From Actinomyces sp. HMSC035G02 (GTDB lineage Bacteria > Actinomycetota > Actinomycetes > Actinomycetales > Actinomycetaceae): a stretch of 64,000 nucleotides of DNA. Position 1 is the first letter of the stretch. Each line of letters begins with the position of its first letter. The position numbers were made by a program, and so were the translations under genes. The stretch covers positions 47,646 through 111,645 of the forward strand of contig KV835870.1 of the NCBI GenBank assembly GCA_001838165.1, in the 5' to 3' direction. A model generated the notes under the pieces. It made no database searches and had not been told where the DNA came from. It was given only the letters and a program-made list of their open reading frames with translations. Shown here in pieces: positions 17,176 through 26,547 of the stretch.

Positions 17176-18192
17176 TCAGTTCTCGTTCGCGAAGCGGTCC
17201 ACGCGGGCGAGCAGCTCGGCCTTCTCGTCGTCCGAGATCCAGGCGATCTCGATGGAGTTGCGGGCGATGCGCTCCAGGTCCGCGCGGCCGAGGTCGAAAC
17301 GCTCGGCAAGCGCCAGGTAGTTGTCCCCAACGTATCCGCCGAAGTAGGCGGGGTCGTCGGAGTTGACGCTCACCTTCACACCCGCAGCGGTCAGCTCGAC
17401 GATCTCCTTGCCCTTCATCTCCTCGGTGACGAAGGAATTGGACAGGGGGCACGAGGTCAGGCCGATGCCGTGGTCGCGCGCGTAGGCGACCAGCTCGGGA
17501 TCCTCGACGATGTTCGTGCCGTGGTCGAGGCGCTCGGCACCCAGCTCGGTGAGGGCCGCGCGGATGTTGTCGATCGAGCCGACCTGGTCGATGTCGCAGT
17601 GCATCGTCACGTGCAGGCCGGCCTCGCGGGCCAGGGCAAAGACCTCGGCAAACTTCGTGGGCGGGTTGTCGCGCTCGTCGGAGTCCAGGCCCACGCCGAT
17701 GAACATGTCCTTGTAGGGTAGCGCTGCCTGGAGGGTCTCGAGCGCGGACTGCGCGCTCATATCGCGCAGGAAGCACAGGATAAGGTCGGCGGACAGGCCG
17801 GCCTCGCGGGCCTCGACGACGGCGCGGTGATAACCGCGGATGACCGTCTCGATGGCGATGCCGCGCGACGTGTGGGCCTGCGGGTCGAAGAAGCACTCGG
17901 CGCGCACGACGCCGTTGGCTCGGGCGCGCTCGAAGTAGGCGGCGGCCAGGTCGTGGAAGTCGTCCTCGTCCTGGAGGACGTCCATGGCCGGGTAGTAGAC
18001 CGCCAGGAAAGACGTGAGGTCGTTGAACTGGTACGTCGCCTGGACTTCTTCGACCGTGGACTGGCCGATGTCGACGCCGTTCTTACGGGCGAGGGCCAGC
18101 TTCAGATCGGGTTCGAGGGTGCCTTCCAGGTGCAGGTGCAGCTCGGCCTTGGGTAGGCCGAACGCAAAGTCGCGGGTCACGTCAGTGCTCAT
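17176..18192 (-). CDS. add: Adenosine deaminase
   Basis: Add deaminates adenosine and deoxyadenosine to inosine in purine salvage. The 338-residue TIM-barrel protein has the zinc-binding HLH (H19, H21 in KAELHLHLEG), the DGIGLTSCPLSNSF-type strand and VSVNSDDPAYFG near the C-terminus that supplies the last metal ligand. Length is normal. The ATG at 18190-18192 follows GGAGGTCAC, a strong ribosome binding site. It is monocistronic or leads the following amidase gene; a strong hairpin after its stop favours the first view. Confidence 0.95.
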   Translation of the reverse strand: MSTDVTRDFAFGLPKAELHLHLEGTLEPDLKLALARKNGVDIGQSTVEEVQATYQFNDLTSFLAVYYPAMDVLQDEDDFHDLAAAYFERARANGVVRAECFFDPQAHTSRGIAIETVIRGYHRAVVEAREAGLSADLILCFLRDMSAQSALETLQAALPYKDMFIGVGLDSDERDNPPTKFAEVFALAREAGLHVTMHCDIDQVGSIDNIRAALTELGAERLDHGTNIVEDPELVAYARDHGIGLTSCPLSNSFVTEEMKGKEIVELTAAGVKVSVNSDDPAYFGGYVGDNYLALAERFDLGRADLERIARNSIEIAWISDDEKAELLARVDRFANEN

Positions 18193-18320
18193 GTGACCTC
18201 CACAGATAACGGGGCGGGTATCGCGGAACAATTGTCCCACTCCACCCGCCCCGCGCGAAAGGAAGTCACATAGCGAACGATCCGCCGAGGCGGTCATCGT
18301 TCACTGAGTGGCCGACCATC

Positions 18321-19652
18321 TCAGGCCAGCGCCCCCATCGGGTCCCAGGCCGGCAGGTGCAGCGGCTCCTCGGTGATGGCCGCGCGCAGGTCCGCGGGCA
18401 GGTCGTCCACATGCACGGCCACCTCAAACACGTTGGCGTCGAACCAGGCGGCGTCCATCGTGAAGAAGCCCTTCTCACCGGGCTCCTCGCCCCAGGAGTT
18501 CTCGACGCGGAAGCGGCGGGCGTTGCCCTCCTCGTCGATGTCGACACCCGTGAAGAGCATCGCGTGGTTCATCGCGGACTCGCCCGTGTTGACACGCTGC
18601 TCCTTCGAGGTGGAGAAGTCCACGCCGAAGAGGTTGTCGAAGTCGTAGAGGCCCTCGACGAACAGGCCGGAGGCGCGGTCGGACTGCTGGTCGCAGTCAG
18701 CGCCGAACCAGACGGCGCGGCCCGAGGCCAGGATGGAGGCCGTGATCTCACGGATCTGCTCGACGGGGGTGTTCACGTAGAGGATCGGCCGCCCGCCCAC
18801 GACGTTGCCCATGTGGTCGACCGTCAGGGTGTGGCCCTTGGGGTGCTCGGCGCGCGGGTCATCGACGAGGCACACGTACTGCGTGAGGTCCACGTCCACG
18901 TAGCGCTCGTAGAACTCGCGCGGGGTGAGGACGCCGTCGCGGTGGAACTCGCCCTTGTCGTCGCGCCACTCCCACTCGAACGAGGCCGGGGGCTCGCCCA
19001 GGCAGATGACGAGGATCCGCCACACGTCGGCCAGCGCGGCCTCCTTGACCTCGAGGATCTCCTCCTCGGAGGCGCCGGCCTCGACGAGGGAGCGCAGCTC
19101 GAGGGCGGTGCGGCGCAGGACGACCTTGAGGCGGTCGTTCATGGGGGCGGTGTGGCCGGAGGACTCGGTCTCGGGCATCGCGACCTTGGGGACGAGGCCG
19201 TGCTTGAGGTACAGGGACACCGCCATATCCCACTGGCCGCCATCGGAGAGAACGTCGCCGAGCAGGAACTGCAGGAGTCGGCCGTCGAGTTCCTCGGTCT
19301 TCGCGGTGGCAATGACGTCGGTGAGGAAGAAGTTGGCGCGCTCGAACTTGTCCCAGAAGAGCACGTAATTCTGCGAGAACTCGAAGTCCTTGAGGCCCAT
19401 GCGGGTGCGCGCGGTCGAGCGCAGCAGGTTCAGGGAGGAGAAGAGCCAGCAGCGGCCGGACTTCTTCTGCGACGTCACCTTCCAGTCATCCACCTTGTGG
19501 GACACGACCGTGGGGGTGGCGACCACCTTGGCGCGGTCGAAGGCGACCGGCTCGACGCCGGCGTGGGCGACGGCGTTGCGTGCGACCGCGCGGGCGGAGT
19601 CTGAGGATGCGTGCAGGGAGGCGACGAATTCGTCGGTGATTTCGTGTGCCAT
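18321..19652 (-). CDS. pepC: Aminopeptidase C / bleomycin hydrolase family (C1B)
   Basis: A cytoplasmic papain-fold thiol aminopeptidase of 443 residues, close to lactobacterial PepC. The catalytic triad is visible: C68 in KKSGRCWLFSS, histidine in MNHAMLFTG, and asparagine in VENSWGEE. These enzymes form self-compartmentalised hexamers and trim peptides from the amino end. The start is the ATG at 19650-19652, with AAAGGA somewhat far upstream; a TTG start seven codons earlier is possible. It is divergent from the epimerase gene; the 128-bp gap between them holds AT-rich candidate promoters for both. Confidence 0.93.
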   Translation of the reverse strand: MAHEITDEFVASLHASSDSARAVARNAVAHAGVEPVAFDRAKVVATPTVVSHKVDDWKVTSQKKSGRCWLFSSLNLLRSTARTRMGLKDFEFSQNYVLFWDKFERANFFLTDVIATAKTEELDGRLLQFLLGDVLSDGGQWDMAVSLYLKHGLVPKVAMPETESSGHTAPMNDRLKVVLRRTALELRSLVEAGASEEEILEVKEAALADVWRILVICLGEPPASFEWEWRDDKGEFHRDGVLTPREFYERYVDVDLTQYVCLVDDPRAEHPKGHTLTVDHMGNVVGGRPILYVNTPVEQIREITASILASGRAVWFGADCDQQSDRASGLFVEGLYDFDNLFGVDFSTSKEQRVNTGESAMNHAMLFTGVDIDEEGNARRFRVENSWGEEPGEKGFFTMDAAWFDANVFEVAVHVDDLPADLRAAITEEPLHLPAWDPMGALA

Positions 19653-19780
19653 GGGCCGAGGCGTTCCTTTCAATCGAGAGTCATTCTCTATAAGAATACG
19701 CGCTCACAGTGACCTAGACGACTTAAGTCCGTTTACAATTAGTGTTGTCCATGTTCAGTGATTGCGAAGGAGCATCGATA

Positions 19781-20677
19781 ATGGATCGTGGCGCGTCGGG
19801 GCGCGAGATCGTTTTACAGGCCGGGGACTACGAGGTGCGGATCGTCACCGTCGGCGCCGGTTTGGCTGGCCTACGTTACCGCGGGCATGAGCTCGTGGTC
19901 CCTCACAGCGTGAATGAGTGTCCCCCGGGCTACCTCGGCAAGGTGCTCATGCCGTGGCCGAACCGCGTCGCAGGCGGCTCCTACTCGTGGGAGGGCACGT
20001 CCTACGACCTGCCCGTCGACGAGCCCGCTTTCGGGACTGCGCTCCACGGTTTCGTGGCCTTCCAGGAGTGGGAGATCGCCGAGGCCGACTCTTCCTCTGT
20101 CCTCCTGCGCACCCTCATTGCAGCGCGCTATTCCTACCCATGGACGCTGGCGGTGTCCGCCCGCTACAGCCTGGACGCGGACGCAGGTCTCACCGTCGAG
20201 CTGTCGGCGACGAACGTCGGAGAGGGCACAGCACCCTACGGCGTCGGCTTCCACCCATACCTGGCCGTCGACAGCGTCAAGGCGGATGATCTGGAGCTGG
20301 AGAATCCCGCGTCAATCATCTACGAGGCCGACGCATCCATGATCCCGGTGGCGGCCCACGACGTGGCCTCCTTCGGGCTGGACTTCCGTTCCCCCGCCAT
20401 CATCGGGGCCTCCCGCCTGGACCACGCATTCGCAGGCCTGCCCGAGGGTACCTGGAGCGTGACGCTGCGCGACCCGGCTTCAGGCGTGGGAGTGTCACTG
20501 TCCTCGGATGCGCGCTGGCTGCAGGTCTACTCGGCTGACTACATCGACCGCGTGGGCGTCGCCGTCGAGCCGATGAGCTGCCCGCCCAACGCCTTCAACT
20601 CCGGTACGGACGTCGTCGCCCTGAACGCGGGCGAGACCCACACGCTGAGCGCGCGGATCGCCGGCTTCGAGGACTGA
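19781..20677 (+). CDS. Aldose 1-epimerase family protein
   Basis: A 298-residue GalM-like mutarotase, interconverting alpha and beta anomers of an aldose. Conserved features are MPWPNRVAGGSY (sugar-binding arginine), ALHGFV and GVGFHPYLAV with the two catalytic-site histidines, and the late AVEPMSCPPNAFN with the probable catalytic glutamate. This actinobacterial branch is often of unknown sugar specificity. The start ATG 19781 has AAGGAG eight bases upstream. TACAAT at 19734-19739 may be the -10. It converges on rsmE with only six bases between stops, so no terminator hairpin fits there. Confidence 0.9.
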   Translation: MDRGASGREIVLQAGDYEVRIVTVGAGLAGLRYRGHELVVPHSVNECPPGYLGKVLMPWPNRVAGGSYSWEGTSYDLPVDEPAFGTALHGFVAFQEWEIAEADSSSVLLRTLIAARYSYPWTLAVSARYSLDADAGLTVELSATNVGEGTAPYGVGFHPYLAVDSVKADDLELENPASIIYEADASMIPVAAHDVASFGLDFRSPAIIGASRLDHAFAGLPEGTWSVTLRDPASGVGVSLSSDARWLQVYSADYIDRVGVAVEPMSCPPNAFNSGTDVVALNAGETHTLSARIAGFED

Positions 20678-20683
20678 CGAACC

Positions 20684-21472
20684 CTAGTACTTCCCCGCGG
20701 CGGCGCGGATCAGCGTCAGGGCAACCGCGCCGGCCGTGGAGGAACGCAGAACGTTGCCTCCCAACCCAATCGTGCGGGCACCCGCGTCCACCAGCTGCGC
20801 GGTTTCCTCGGCTCCGATGCCACCCTCAGGGCCCACGATGAGCGCGATCCGCGCGGGCAGCGCCCCGTCCTCACTGGACTCCTGGATGCGAGCGAGAGCG
20901 GCTCCGAGCGACTCCGTCGCCTCCTCGTGGCAGACGAAGGCCACCCCGGCCTCGTCCATCAGAGACGCGACCCAGGAGGCCAGCTCGCGGCTGTCCTTCA
21001 CGTCCTCAACGACCGGGACGTATGCGCGGCGCGACTGCTTGGCGGCCGCGCGGGCCACGCCCTCCCACTTCGCGCGTCCCTTCTCCGCCTTCGGGCCCTT
21101 CCACTGGACGATGGCACGCTGGGAGGCCCACGGGATCACCCTGTCGATGCCGATCTCCGTGCAGATTTCGACGGCGGCCTCGTCGCGTCCACCCTTGGCA
21201 AGCGCCTGAACGAGGATGACCTCGGGATTCGGGGCGTCCTCGCGCACGATCTTGCGCACGATGAGGGACAGCGAGGCCTTATCGCTCCCGCTGACCTCGC
21301 AGGTCGCACGCAGGCCACACCCATCGACGACATCGACCCACTCCCCCGCACCGATGCGGCGCACCGAGGCAGCGTGACGCCCTTCGGCTCCCCCAAGGGT
21401 CGCACTGTCCCCCACGGACAGGGACTCAATGGCCGGGGTCAGGTCCGAGCCGAGGAAAACGGGCAGAGTCAC
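20684..21472 (-). CDS. rsmE: 16S rRNA (uracil1498-N3)-methyltransferase
   Basis: RsmE methylates N3 of U1498 in the 30S subunit. The 262-residue protein has an N-terminal PUA-like part (EGRHAASVRRIGAGEWVDVV) and a C-terminal SPOUT knot with GPEGG (214-218) and the LGGNVLRSSTAGAVAL AdoMet loop. It begins at a GTG (21470-21472) six bases after the dnaJ stop, and the order hrcA-dnaJ-rsmE on one transcript is widespread in Gram-positive bacteria. Its expression is therefore probably partly heat-inducible. Confidence 0.95.
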   Translation of the reverse strand: MTLPVFLGSDLTPAIESLSVGDSATLGGAEGRHAASVRRIGAGEWVDVVDGCGLRATCEVSGSDKASLSLIVRKIVREDAPNPEVILVQALAKGGRDEAAVEICTEIGIDRVIPWASQRAIVQWKGPKAEKGRAKWEGVARAAAKQSRRAYVPVVEDVKDSRELASWVASLMDEAGVAFVCHEEATESLGAALARIQESSEDGALPARIALIVGPEGGIGAEETAQLVDAGARTIGLGGNVLRSSTAGAVALTLIRAAAGKY

Positions 21473-21478
21473 GGCGCA

Positions 21479-22597
21479 TCACCCCATGAAGGTGTCGCGG
21501 AGCTTGTCAAAGAAGGAGGCCTGCTGACGATGGGGCTCCACGCGCACTTCGCCGCGGACCTTCGCCAGCTCCTCGAGTAGCTCGCGCGACTTGTCGTCGA
21601 GCTTCTTGGGGATCTGAACGTCCACGTGCACGTGCATCGAGCCGCGGCCCGAACGCTGCAAGTGACCGACGCCCAGGCCCTCCAGGACGATGTCGTCGTT
21701 GGGCTGGGTGCCCGGGTTGATCGTCACGGTCTTCTTACCATCGAGAGTATCCAGCTCAAACTCGGTGCCCAGCGCCGCCGTGGTCATCGGGATCGTGATC
21801 CACGTGTGCAGGTCGTCGCCTCGGCGATCGAACACGGAATGCTTCTTCTCGCGGATCAGCAGATACAGGTCGCCGTTCGGGCCGCCGCCGGGGCCGACCT
21901 CGGCCTCGCCGCTGACGCGGATCTGGGTCCCCTCGGAGGCGCCCGCCGGGATGTTGATGTTGAGGGTGCGGCGCGTGCGCACGCGACCCGCTCCCGAGCA
22001 CTCGGCGCACGGGGTCGCAATCGTGTTGCCGTATCCCTGACACGACGGGCAGGGAGCCTGCGTCTGCATGCGACCGAAGAGCGAGTTCTGAATCTGGGTG
22101 ACGAAGCCCGAGCCGTGGCAGGTGGCGCACTGGGTGGGAGACGTACCCGGCTGGCACATTGAGCCGTTGCAGACGTCGCACAGGACGTGGGTGTCGAAAG
22201 AGACCTCCTTGGCGGCACCGAACGCGGCGTCCTCCAGGGTGATGTCGACGGTCACCTGCTTGTCCTTGCCGCGACGCACCCGGGAAGCCGGGCCCGCAGC
22301 GGATGCGCCGAAGCCGCCGCTGAACATGGCCTCGAAGATATCGGAGAATCCGCCGAAGCCGGCGCCCGCACCCGCGCCACCGCCGCGCAGCGCGTCGGGG
22401 CCACCAATGTCGTACATCTGGCGCTTCTCGGGATCCGAGAGCGTCTCGTAGGCGACGGACAGCTCCTTGAAAGCTTCCTCGGAGTCGGCTCCCGCGTAGT
22501 CGGGGTGGAGCTTACGCGCGAGCTTGCGGTAGGCCTTCTTAATCTCGTCCTGGCTGGCGTCACGGGCGACACCGAGAACCTCGTAGTAGTCTCTCAC
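21479..22597 (-). CDS. dnaJ: Molecular chaperone DnaJ
   Basis: A type I J-protein of 372 residues that stimulates the DnaK ATPase. It has a J domain with HPD at 31-33, a Gly/Phe-rich stretch ([13 protein letters not shown]), four CXXCXGXG-type zinc motifs ([33 protein letters not shown]) and C-terminal substrate-binding domains. The first zinc motif is slightly irregular (SM in place of the second GxG). It starts at a GTG with only a weak AGAAAG upstream. As it follows hrcA it is the dnaJ2-type copy found in many actinobacteria; another dnaJ probably sits in the dnaK operon. Confidence 0.96.
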   Translation of the reverse strand: MRDYYEVLGVARDASQDEIKKAYRKLARKLHPDYAGADSEEAFKELSVAYETLSDPEKRQMYDIGGPDALRGGGAGAGAGFGGFSDIFEAMFSGGFGASAAGPASRVRRGKDKQVTVDITLEDAAFGAAKEVSFDTHVLCDVCNGSMCQPGTSPTQCATCHGSGFVTQIQNSLFGRMQTQAPCPSCQGYGNTIATPCAECSGAGRVRTRRTLNINIPAGASEGTQIRVSGEAEVGPGGGPNGDLYLLIREKKHSVFDRRGDDLHTWITIPMTTAALGTEFELDTLDGKKTVTINPGTQPNDDIVLEGLGVGHLQRSGRGSMHVHVDVQIPKKLDDKSRELLEELAKVRGEVRVEPHRQQASFFDKLRDTFMG

Positions 22598-22647
22598 GGC
22601 TGCTCTTTCTTCTCGTGGGGGATGTTCATCAACGTCTGTGGGGCGGC

Positions 22648-23691
22648 TTAGTCGCCACGCTGGGAGGCGAGGTATCGCGACAGGTAGGCGGCGACCGCTC
22701 GCACGGAGCTCATGGTTCGCGCGTAGTCCATGCGCATGGGGCCAACGACGCCGAGGTGCGCTGATCCGACGGTTTCGTCGGCACCGGCACGGTACGTGCC
22801 CGTGACGACGGCAGCTTCCGCCAGGCCGTCGTGGGGATTCTCGGCACCGATGCTCACATGAACGTCGTCGCCCGGGTCAGTCTCGGCGAAGAGACGCATG
22901 AGGACAACCTGCTCCTCGAGGGCGTCCAGGACCGGGGCGATGTCACGGAAGTCAACAGCACCACGGGCCAGGTTCGCAGCACCCGCGACGACGATCTTCG
23001 ACTCGCTCTGCCCGCTCAGGACGTCCGTCAGGGCGGCGCCGATCGCGGCGACCGTGCCCACCAGCTCGGGCCGGGCCGAGGCCGTGGCCTCGTCGACGCA
23101 GGCCTGCGCGGTTCCGGAGGTCGCGCCGTCGCAGTGGTGGCGCAGGTGTTCGCGCACCTCGCGCAGCTGGGCGTCGTCGAGGGGCGTGTGAAGCGTGAGG
23201 CTGCGTTCCCCGACCTCGCCGTCCGTTGTGATGATCACGACGAGGACTCGGCCGGGGGCCAGAGCGATGACCTCGAGGTGCTTGAGGACGCGCACACGCG
23301 CGCCCGGGTACTGCACGAGGGCGACCTGGTGCGTCACCTGGGCGAGGAGACGAACCGATCGCTCCACGACGTCGTCGATATCGACGGACTCGGCCAGGAA
23401 GGTCTCGAGGGCGTGGCGCTCGGGCCCACTCATCGGCTTGAGTTCGGCAAGACGATCGACGAACACTCGGTAGCCGCGGTCGGTCGGCACGCGTCCGGCC
23501 GATGTATGGGGCTGATAGATGAGGCCGGCTTCCTCCAGCACCGCCATGTCGTTGCGGATGGTCGCGGATGAGACGCCGAGCCCTCCAGCGGCGATGGCCT
23601 TCGAGCCGACGGGTTCGCGGGTGGCCACGTACTGGGTGACGATGGCGCGCAGGACGTCGAGCCTGCGGTTCTGTGCGCTGTTACGCGTCAT
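22648..23691 (-). CDS. hrcA: Heat-inducible transcription repressor HrcA
   Basis: HrcA binds CIRCE operators and represses chaperone genes, its activity depending on GroEL. The 347-residue protein opens with a winged helix-turn-helix ([20 protein letters not shown], then [18 protein letters not shown]) followed by the GAF-like dimerisation region. It starts at the ATG 23689-23691 with GGGAGGAGATGGC upstream. The CIRCE element in its own leader shows autoregulation, and dnaJ and rsmE follow in the same direction. The assignment is secure. Confidence 0.96.
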   Translation of the reverse strand: MTRNSAQNRRLDVLRAIVTQYVATREPVGSKAIAAGGLGVSSATIRNDMAVLEEAGLIYQPHTSAGRVPTDRGYRVFVDRLAELKPMSGPERHALETFLAESVDIDDVVERSVRLLAQVTHQVALVQYPGARVRVLKHLEVIALAPGRVLVVIITTDGEVGERSLTLHTPLDDAQLREVREHLRHHCDGATSGTAQACVDEATASARPELVGTVAAIGAALTDVLSGQSESKIVVAGAANLARGAVDFRDIAPVLDALEEQVVLMRLFAETDPGDDVHVSIGAENPHDGLAEAAVVTGTYRAGADETVGSAHLGVVGPMRMDYARTMSSVRAVAAYLSRYLASQRGD

Positions 23692-23708
23692 GCCATCTCC
23701 TCCCGTTC

Positions 23709-23733
23709 TGGCACTCCTACTTCCTGAGTGCCA
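23709..23733 (-). promoter_or_regulatory. CIRCE operator of the hrcA-dnaJ-rsmE operon
   Basis: TGGCACTC (23709-23716), a 9-bp spacer, and GAGTGCCA (23726-23733) make a perfect palindrome matching the CIRCE pattern GCACTC-N9-GAGTGC. It lies 18 bp upstream of the hrcA start, where bound HrcA would block transcription. TAGCAT just upstream on the minus strand may be the -10. Confidence 0.92.
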
Positions 23734-23819
23734 ATGCTACTCCTCGCAGCCAATCGGGGGCGACATGAGGGCCGAGGCAGGTGTGCGCCCAGCGCGAACC
23801 TCACACTGGGCGACGCGAC

Positions 23820-24722
23820 TCATTGCGCCCAGGGCACGGTCACGAAGTCGATGAGCTCCTCAACCCTCCCGAGCAACGCCGGCTCAAGGTCGCGGTAGGT
23901 ACGCACGGTGGACAGGATCCGCTTCCACCCCATGGCGATGTCACGCTGATCGGCGTGCGGCCAGCCGAGGGCCTCAAGGGTCCCGTGCTTGATATCGATG
24001 CCGCGTGGCACGTCGGGCCAGCGCTCGAGGCCGACGCGAGCGGGCTTGACTGCCTGCCAGATGTCGACGAACGGGTGGCCGAGGACAAGGACCGCGCCCG
24101 GCCAGCGCGCCGATACGGCCTCGGCGATGCGGGACTCCTTGGATCCGGGGACCATGTGGTCGACGAGGACGCCCGCGCGCGCGGTGTCCGTCGGGCCAAA
24201 AACCTCCAGGATCGCCTCAAGGTTGTCGACGCCTTCGAGGAGCTGCACGGCGATCCCAGCCTCGGCCAAGTCCTCGCCCCACACGTGCTGGACAAGCTCC
24301 GCGTCGTGGCGTCCCTCCACCCAGATGCGCGAGCGCTTGGCAACCTTGGGACCGCTCGACGCAGGAGCGAACGAACCGGAGTTCGTGATGCGCCGCCCCG
24401 ACGCGCTCACCTGAGCCCCCGGCGAGGGCTGGGCGGGAGCAGGGCGCGGAGGCAGCGCCTCGATGGGGCGGCCCTCAAGCCAGAAGCCGGGGCCGAGGGG
24501 GAAGGAGCGACGCGCGCCTCGACGATCCTCAAGTTCGACGAGATGAATACCGCCGGACTTCTCCACGCGCGTCACTGCACCAACCCAGCCCGAGGCCACG
24601 TCTTCGAGGACCATACCGATCTCAACGTGGACGGCCTGCGAACGCGGGCGCCGCGCTCCCGGCCCGTCGCGATGCGGGTCGTGGGCGAAAATGTTGCGGC
24701 CGTAGGGGTCTGAGCTATTCAC
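23820..24722 (-). CDS. DUF3097 family protein
   Basis: A 300-residue actinobacterial protein matching DUF3097 by its conserved run of motifs: VEIGMVLEDVASGWVGAV near the start, RIWVEGRHDAELV, LLEGVDNLEAIL, GVLVDHMVPGSKESRIAE, GHPFVDIWQAVKP. The middle part resembles a Toprim-type nucleotidyl-transfer fold (acidic GRHDAE and VDH motifs), but no activity is known to me. It starts at a GTG (24720-24722) with no Shine-Dalgarno; TAGAGT lies seven bases upstream (24730-24735 on the minus strand), the position expected for a leaderless transcript. Confidence 0.88.
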   Translation of the reverse strand: MNSSDPYGRNIFAHDPHRDGPGARRPRSQAVHVEIGMVLEDVASGWVGAVTRVEKSGGIHLVELEDRRGARRSFPLGPGFWLEGRPIEALPPRPAPAQPSPGAQVSASGRRITNSGSFAPASSGPKVAKRSRIWVEGRHDAELVQHVWGEDLAEAGIAVQLLEGVDNLEAILEVFGPTDTARAGVLVDHMVPGSKESRIAEAVSARWPGAVLVLGHPFVDIWQAVKPARVGLERWPDVPRGIDIKHGTLEALGWPHADQRDIAMGWKRILSTVRTYRDLEPALLGRVEELIDFVTVPWAQ

Positions 24723-24729
24723 CCGGCAT

Positions 24730-24735
24730 ACTCTA
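24730..24735 (-). promoter_or_regulatory. Probable -10 of a leaderless promoter for the DUF3097 gene
   Basis: TAGAGT on the minus strand ends seven bases before the GTG start. With no ribosome binding site present, transcription most likely begins at or next to the start codon, a common arrangement in actinobacteria. Confidence 0.5.
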
Positions 24736-24747
24736 GCGGCACGAGTT

Positions 24748-25566
24748 TCAGTGCAGGCTCACGACACGAATGAGCATCGACACGAGCGCGGCCAGGATCC
24801 ACGAGGAGACCGAGCCGATGAGGAATTCCTCTGCTTTCTCGCCCGTGGAATCCTGCGAGATCTCGGGGAATCGAATAACTCCCTTGGCGGCGACGACTGC
24901 CGCGATCGCGACCTCCGCGTCGGCACCGGCCAAGACGATGATGAGTAGACGTTCGAGCGGACCGATCCAGCGTCCGCCTCGCAGAGCCGTCACTTCCTCC
25001 TCGTCCGACTGCGCCCCCAAGACGGGCAGCGCACCGGAAATAACCTCTGGCTCTGCGACCTCATCCGCGTCACCATCAGCATCCTCCTCGTCAGCCACAG
25101 GCATCGCCGGCAGAACGGGAGCATTAATCCACCCGGGAACAGGGGTGGAGGCGCGGCCGCGCGCGCACTGCAGGATCGCCGTGATCAGGTGATTGACGGG
25201 ACCCGTGACGAGGAAAAGCACCGCGATGATCAGGTCGATGGAACGCCCAGAACGCAGCGACAACAGGGGGAAGTTCAAAGGATCCAGGCTCAGCAGGGCG
25301 ACAAAGCCGACAGACGCCAACGCCCAGCGAGCGAGAACTCCGCGCGCCGACGGATCGACGAGGTCCCAAGCGAACCACACGACCGCGAGAGTCGCGCCGA
25401 TTGCGTTCGCAACAGCGCTCACCCCCAGGATGAACCAGGAGTAGCAGATCACTGCGAGGAGCAGCGTCAGAAAGAGCGAGAGGCGTCGCGACCAGCGGCG
25501 CGGGTCAGAGGTGAGAAGTACGGTCAGCTCCGAGGCGGCGATGCCCAGGAGAAGAACTTCATGCAC
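24748..25566 (-). CDS. Multi-pass membrane protein paired with SatD (unknown function)
   Basis: A 272-residue protein with several hydrophobic segments in the first 130 residues (LLLGIAASELTVLLT, LSLFLTLLLAVICYSWFIL, AVANAIGATLAVVWFAW, ALASVGFVALLSL, IDLIIAVLFLVTGPVNHLI), an acidic cytoplasmic loop (DEEDADGDADEVAEPE) and two or so more helices toward the C-terminus. It opens at a GTG overlapping the SatD stop by eight bases, so the two are co-translated. SatD genes often travel with a small membrane-protein gene, but I cannot match this one to a named family. Confidence 0.8.
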   Translation of the reverse strand: MHEVLLLGIAASELTVLLTSDPRRWSRRLSLFLTLLLAVICYSWFILGVSAVANAIGATLAVVWFAWDLVDPSARGVLARWALASVGFVALLSLDPLNFPLLSLRSGRSIDLIIAVLFLVTGPVNHLITAILQCARGRASTPVPGWINAPVLPAMPVADEEDADGDADEVAEPEVISGALPVLGAQSDEEEVTALRGGRWIGPLERLLIIVLAGADAEVAIAAVVAAKGVIRFPEISQDSTGEKAEEFLIGSVSSWILAALVSMLIRVVSLH

Positions 25567-26248
25567 GAGCGGCCTCCGCGATGATCAGCGACGACTGAAT
25601 GAGCCCCGCCCCCGTGCCCCGGGCAAAGTCGGAAATGGCCTGCTGCGACAGCTTTTCGGCGCGGGCAATCTCCACCTGCGTCTTGCCCAGCAGCAGCGAG
25701 GCTGTGATACGGCGATGACGCGCCGACAGCTTGAGAATCGAATGATCGCGCAGGCTCAGCATGGCGTTAATGCAGGTCTGGCAGTGCGAAGAAAACTCGG
25801 ATTCGACGGACGCGTGCGCCATAAACCACGTGCGAATAAAGGGGTTCGAGGCATCCTGCACATCGTGCGCGCGATTAATCGCGGCTCGGGCCGCCCACCA
25901 CGCGGATCCGTCCTGAAGAGCCGCCGACTCTGCGCCGCGCCCACGGGCCGGAACCTGGCGATGCACGCCCGAGGCGAACTCCTCAATCCGACCTGCACCA
26001 ATGCCGAAGCGCAGCTGGAGCTGCGAGGGAAGAAGAAGCTGCGCACGCAGCGTCAGGAGGAGAGCATCCTCGAGCGTGTAGGCAACCGCCTGAAATTCGT
26101 CACCCACCGTCGGGTACGGGGCCTGCAGGAGAGCCAGCCCCTCACTGGCCCGTTCCAAGGCTGCTTCAAAGATTCCCTGAGCGTCTGCACGATTGGTCAA
26201 CGTACGAGAGCCCACGATGTCAGCAATGACAGCGTATCGCAGAGTCAC
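25559..26248 (-). CDS. SatD family protein
   Basis: A cytoplasmic protein of about 229 residues. The N-terminus (YAVIADIVGSRTLTNRADAQ) and the PTVGDEFQAVAYTLEDALLL stretch match the SatD family, first noted with a streptococcal signal-recognition-particle operon (sat); its biochemical role is not established. The N-terminal pattern recalls nucleotide-cyclase-like folds. The C-terminal 60 residues contain a helix-turn-helix-like segment (GKTQVEIARAEKLSQQAISD), suggesting DNA or partner binding. I start at the GTG 26246-26248; a longer TTG start is possible. It overlaps the downstream membrane-protein gene. Confidence 0.75.
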   Translation of the reverse strand: MTLRYAVIADIVGSRTLTNRADAQGIFEAALERASEGLALLQAPYPTVGDEFQAVAYTLEDALLLTLRAQLLLPSQLQLRFGIGAGRIEEFASGVHRQVPARGRGAESAALQDGSAWWAARAAINRAHDVQDASNPFIRTWFMAHASVESEFSSHCQTCINAMLSLRDHSILKLSARHRRITASLLLGKTQVEIARAEKLSQQAISDFARGTGAGLIQSSLIIAEAARA

Positions 26249-26547
26249 AATACCACACTTTTCCTTGTATCTGACCCTCCACAAGCCTTCTCAAGGAGAC
26301 GGCCGGCGGACAGCACGGCTTCACATGACATACCTAGGCAAACATATTTCAACCATGATGTCAACAGTATTGCCACGTAATCCAAGCTTGTCACATTCAC
26401 AGTACCCCATAGGTTATGAATGCCTCACAAAAGGTTCCACGATTTCACTTGTATTGTAGCTTCTACAAGCGAATCTGCGGATTATTGGGGTGTCACCGGC
26501 CATTTACCACCGCATGCAGATTACGGAGTACAGCCACGAAAAAAGAC
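26249..26547. other. A+T-rich intergenic stretch without a recognisable gene
   Basis: About 300 bp between satD and hemW, clearly richer in A and T than anything else between 1 and 49 kb. It contains a small perfect hairpin (TTGTAG, CTT, CTACAA at 26454-26468) and a T-run on the minus strand just after the hemW stop that could help end transcription. I see no credible coding frame, tRNA or repeat. It could be a decayed insertion or a small-RNA locus. Confidence 0.5.
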
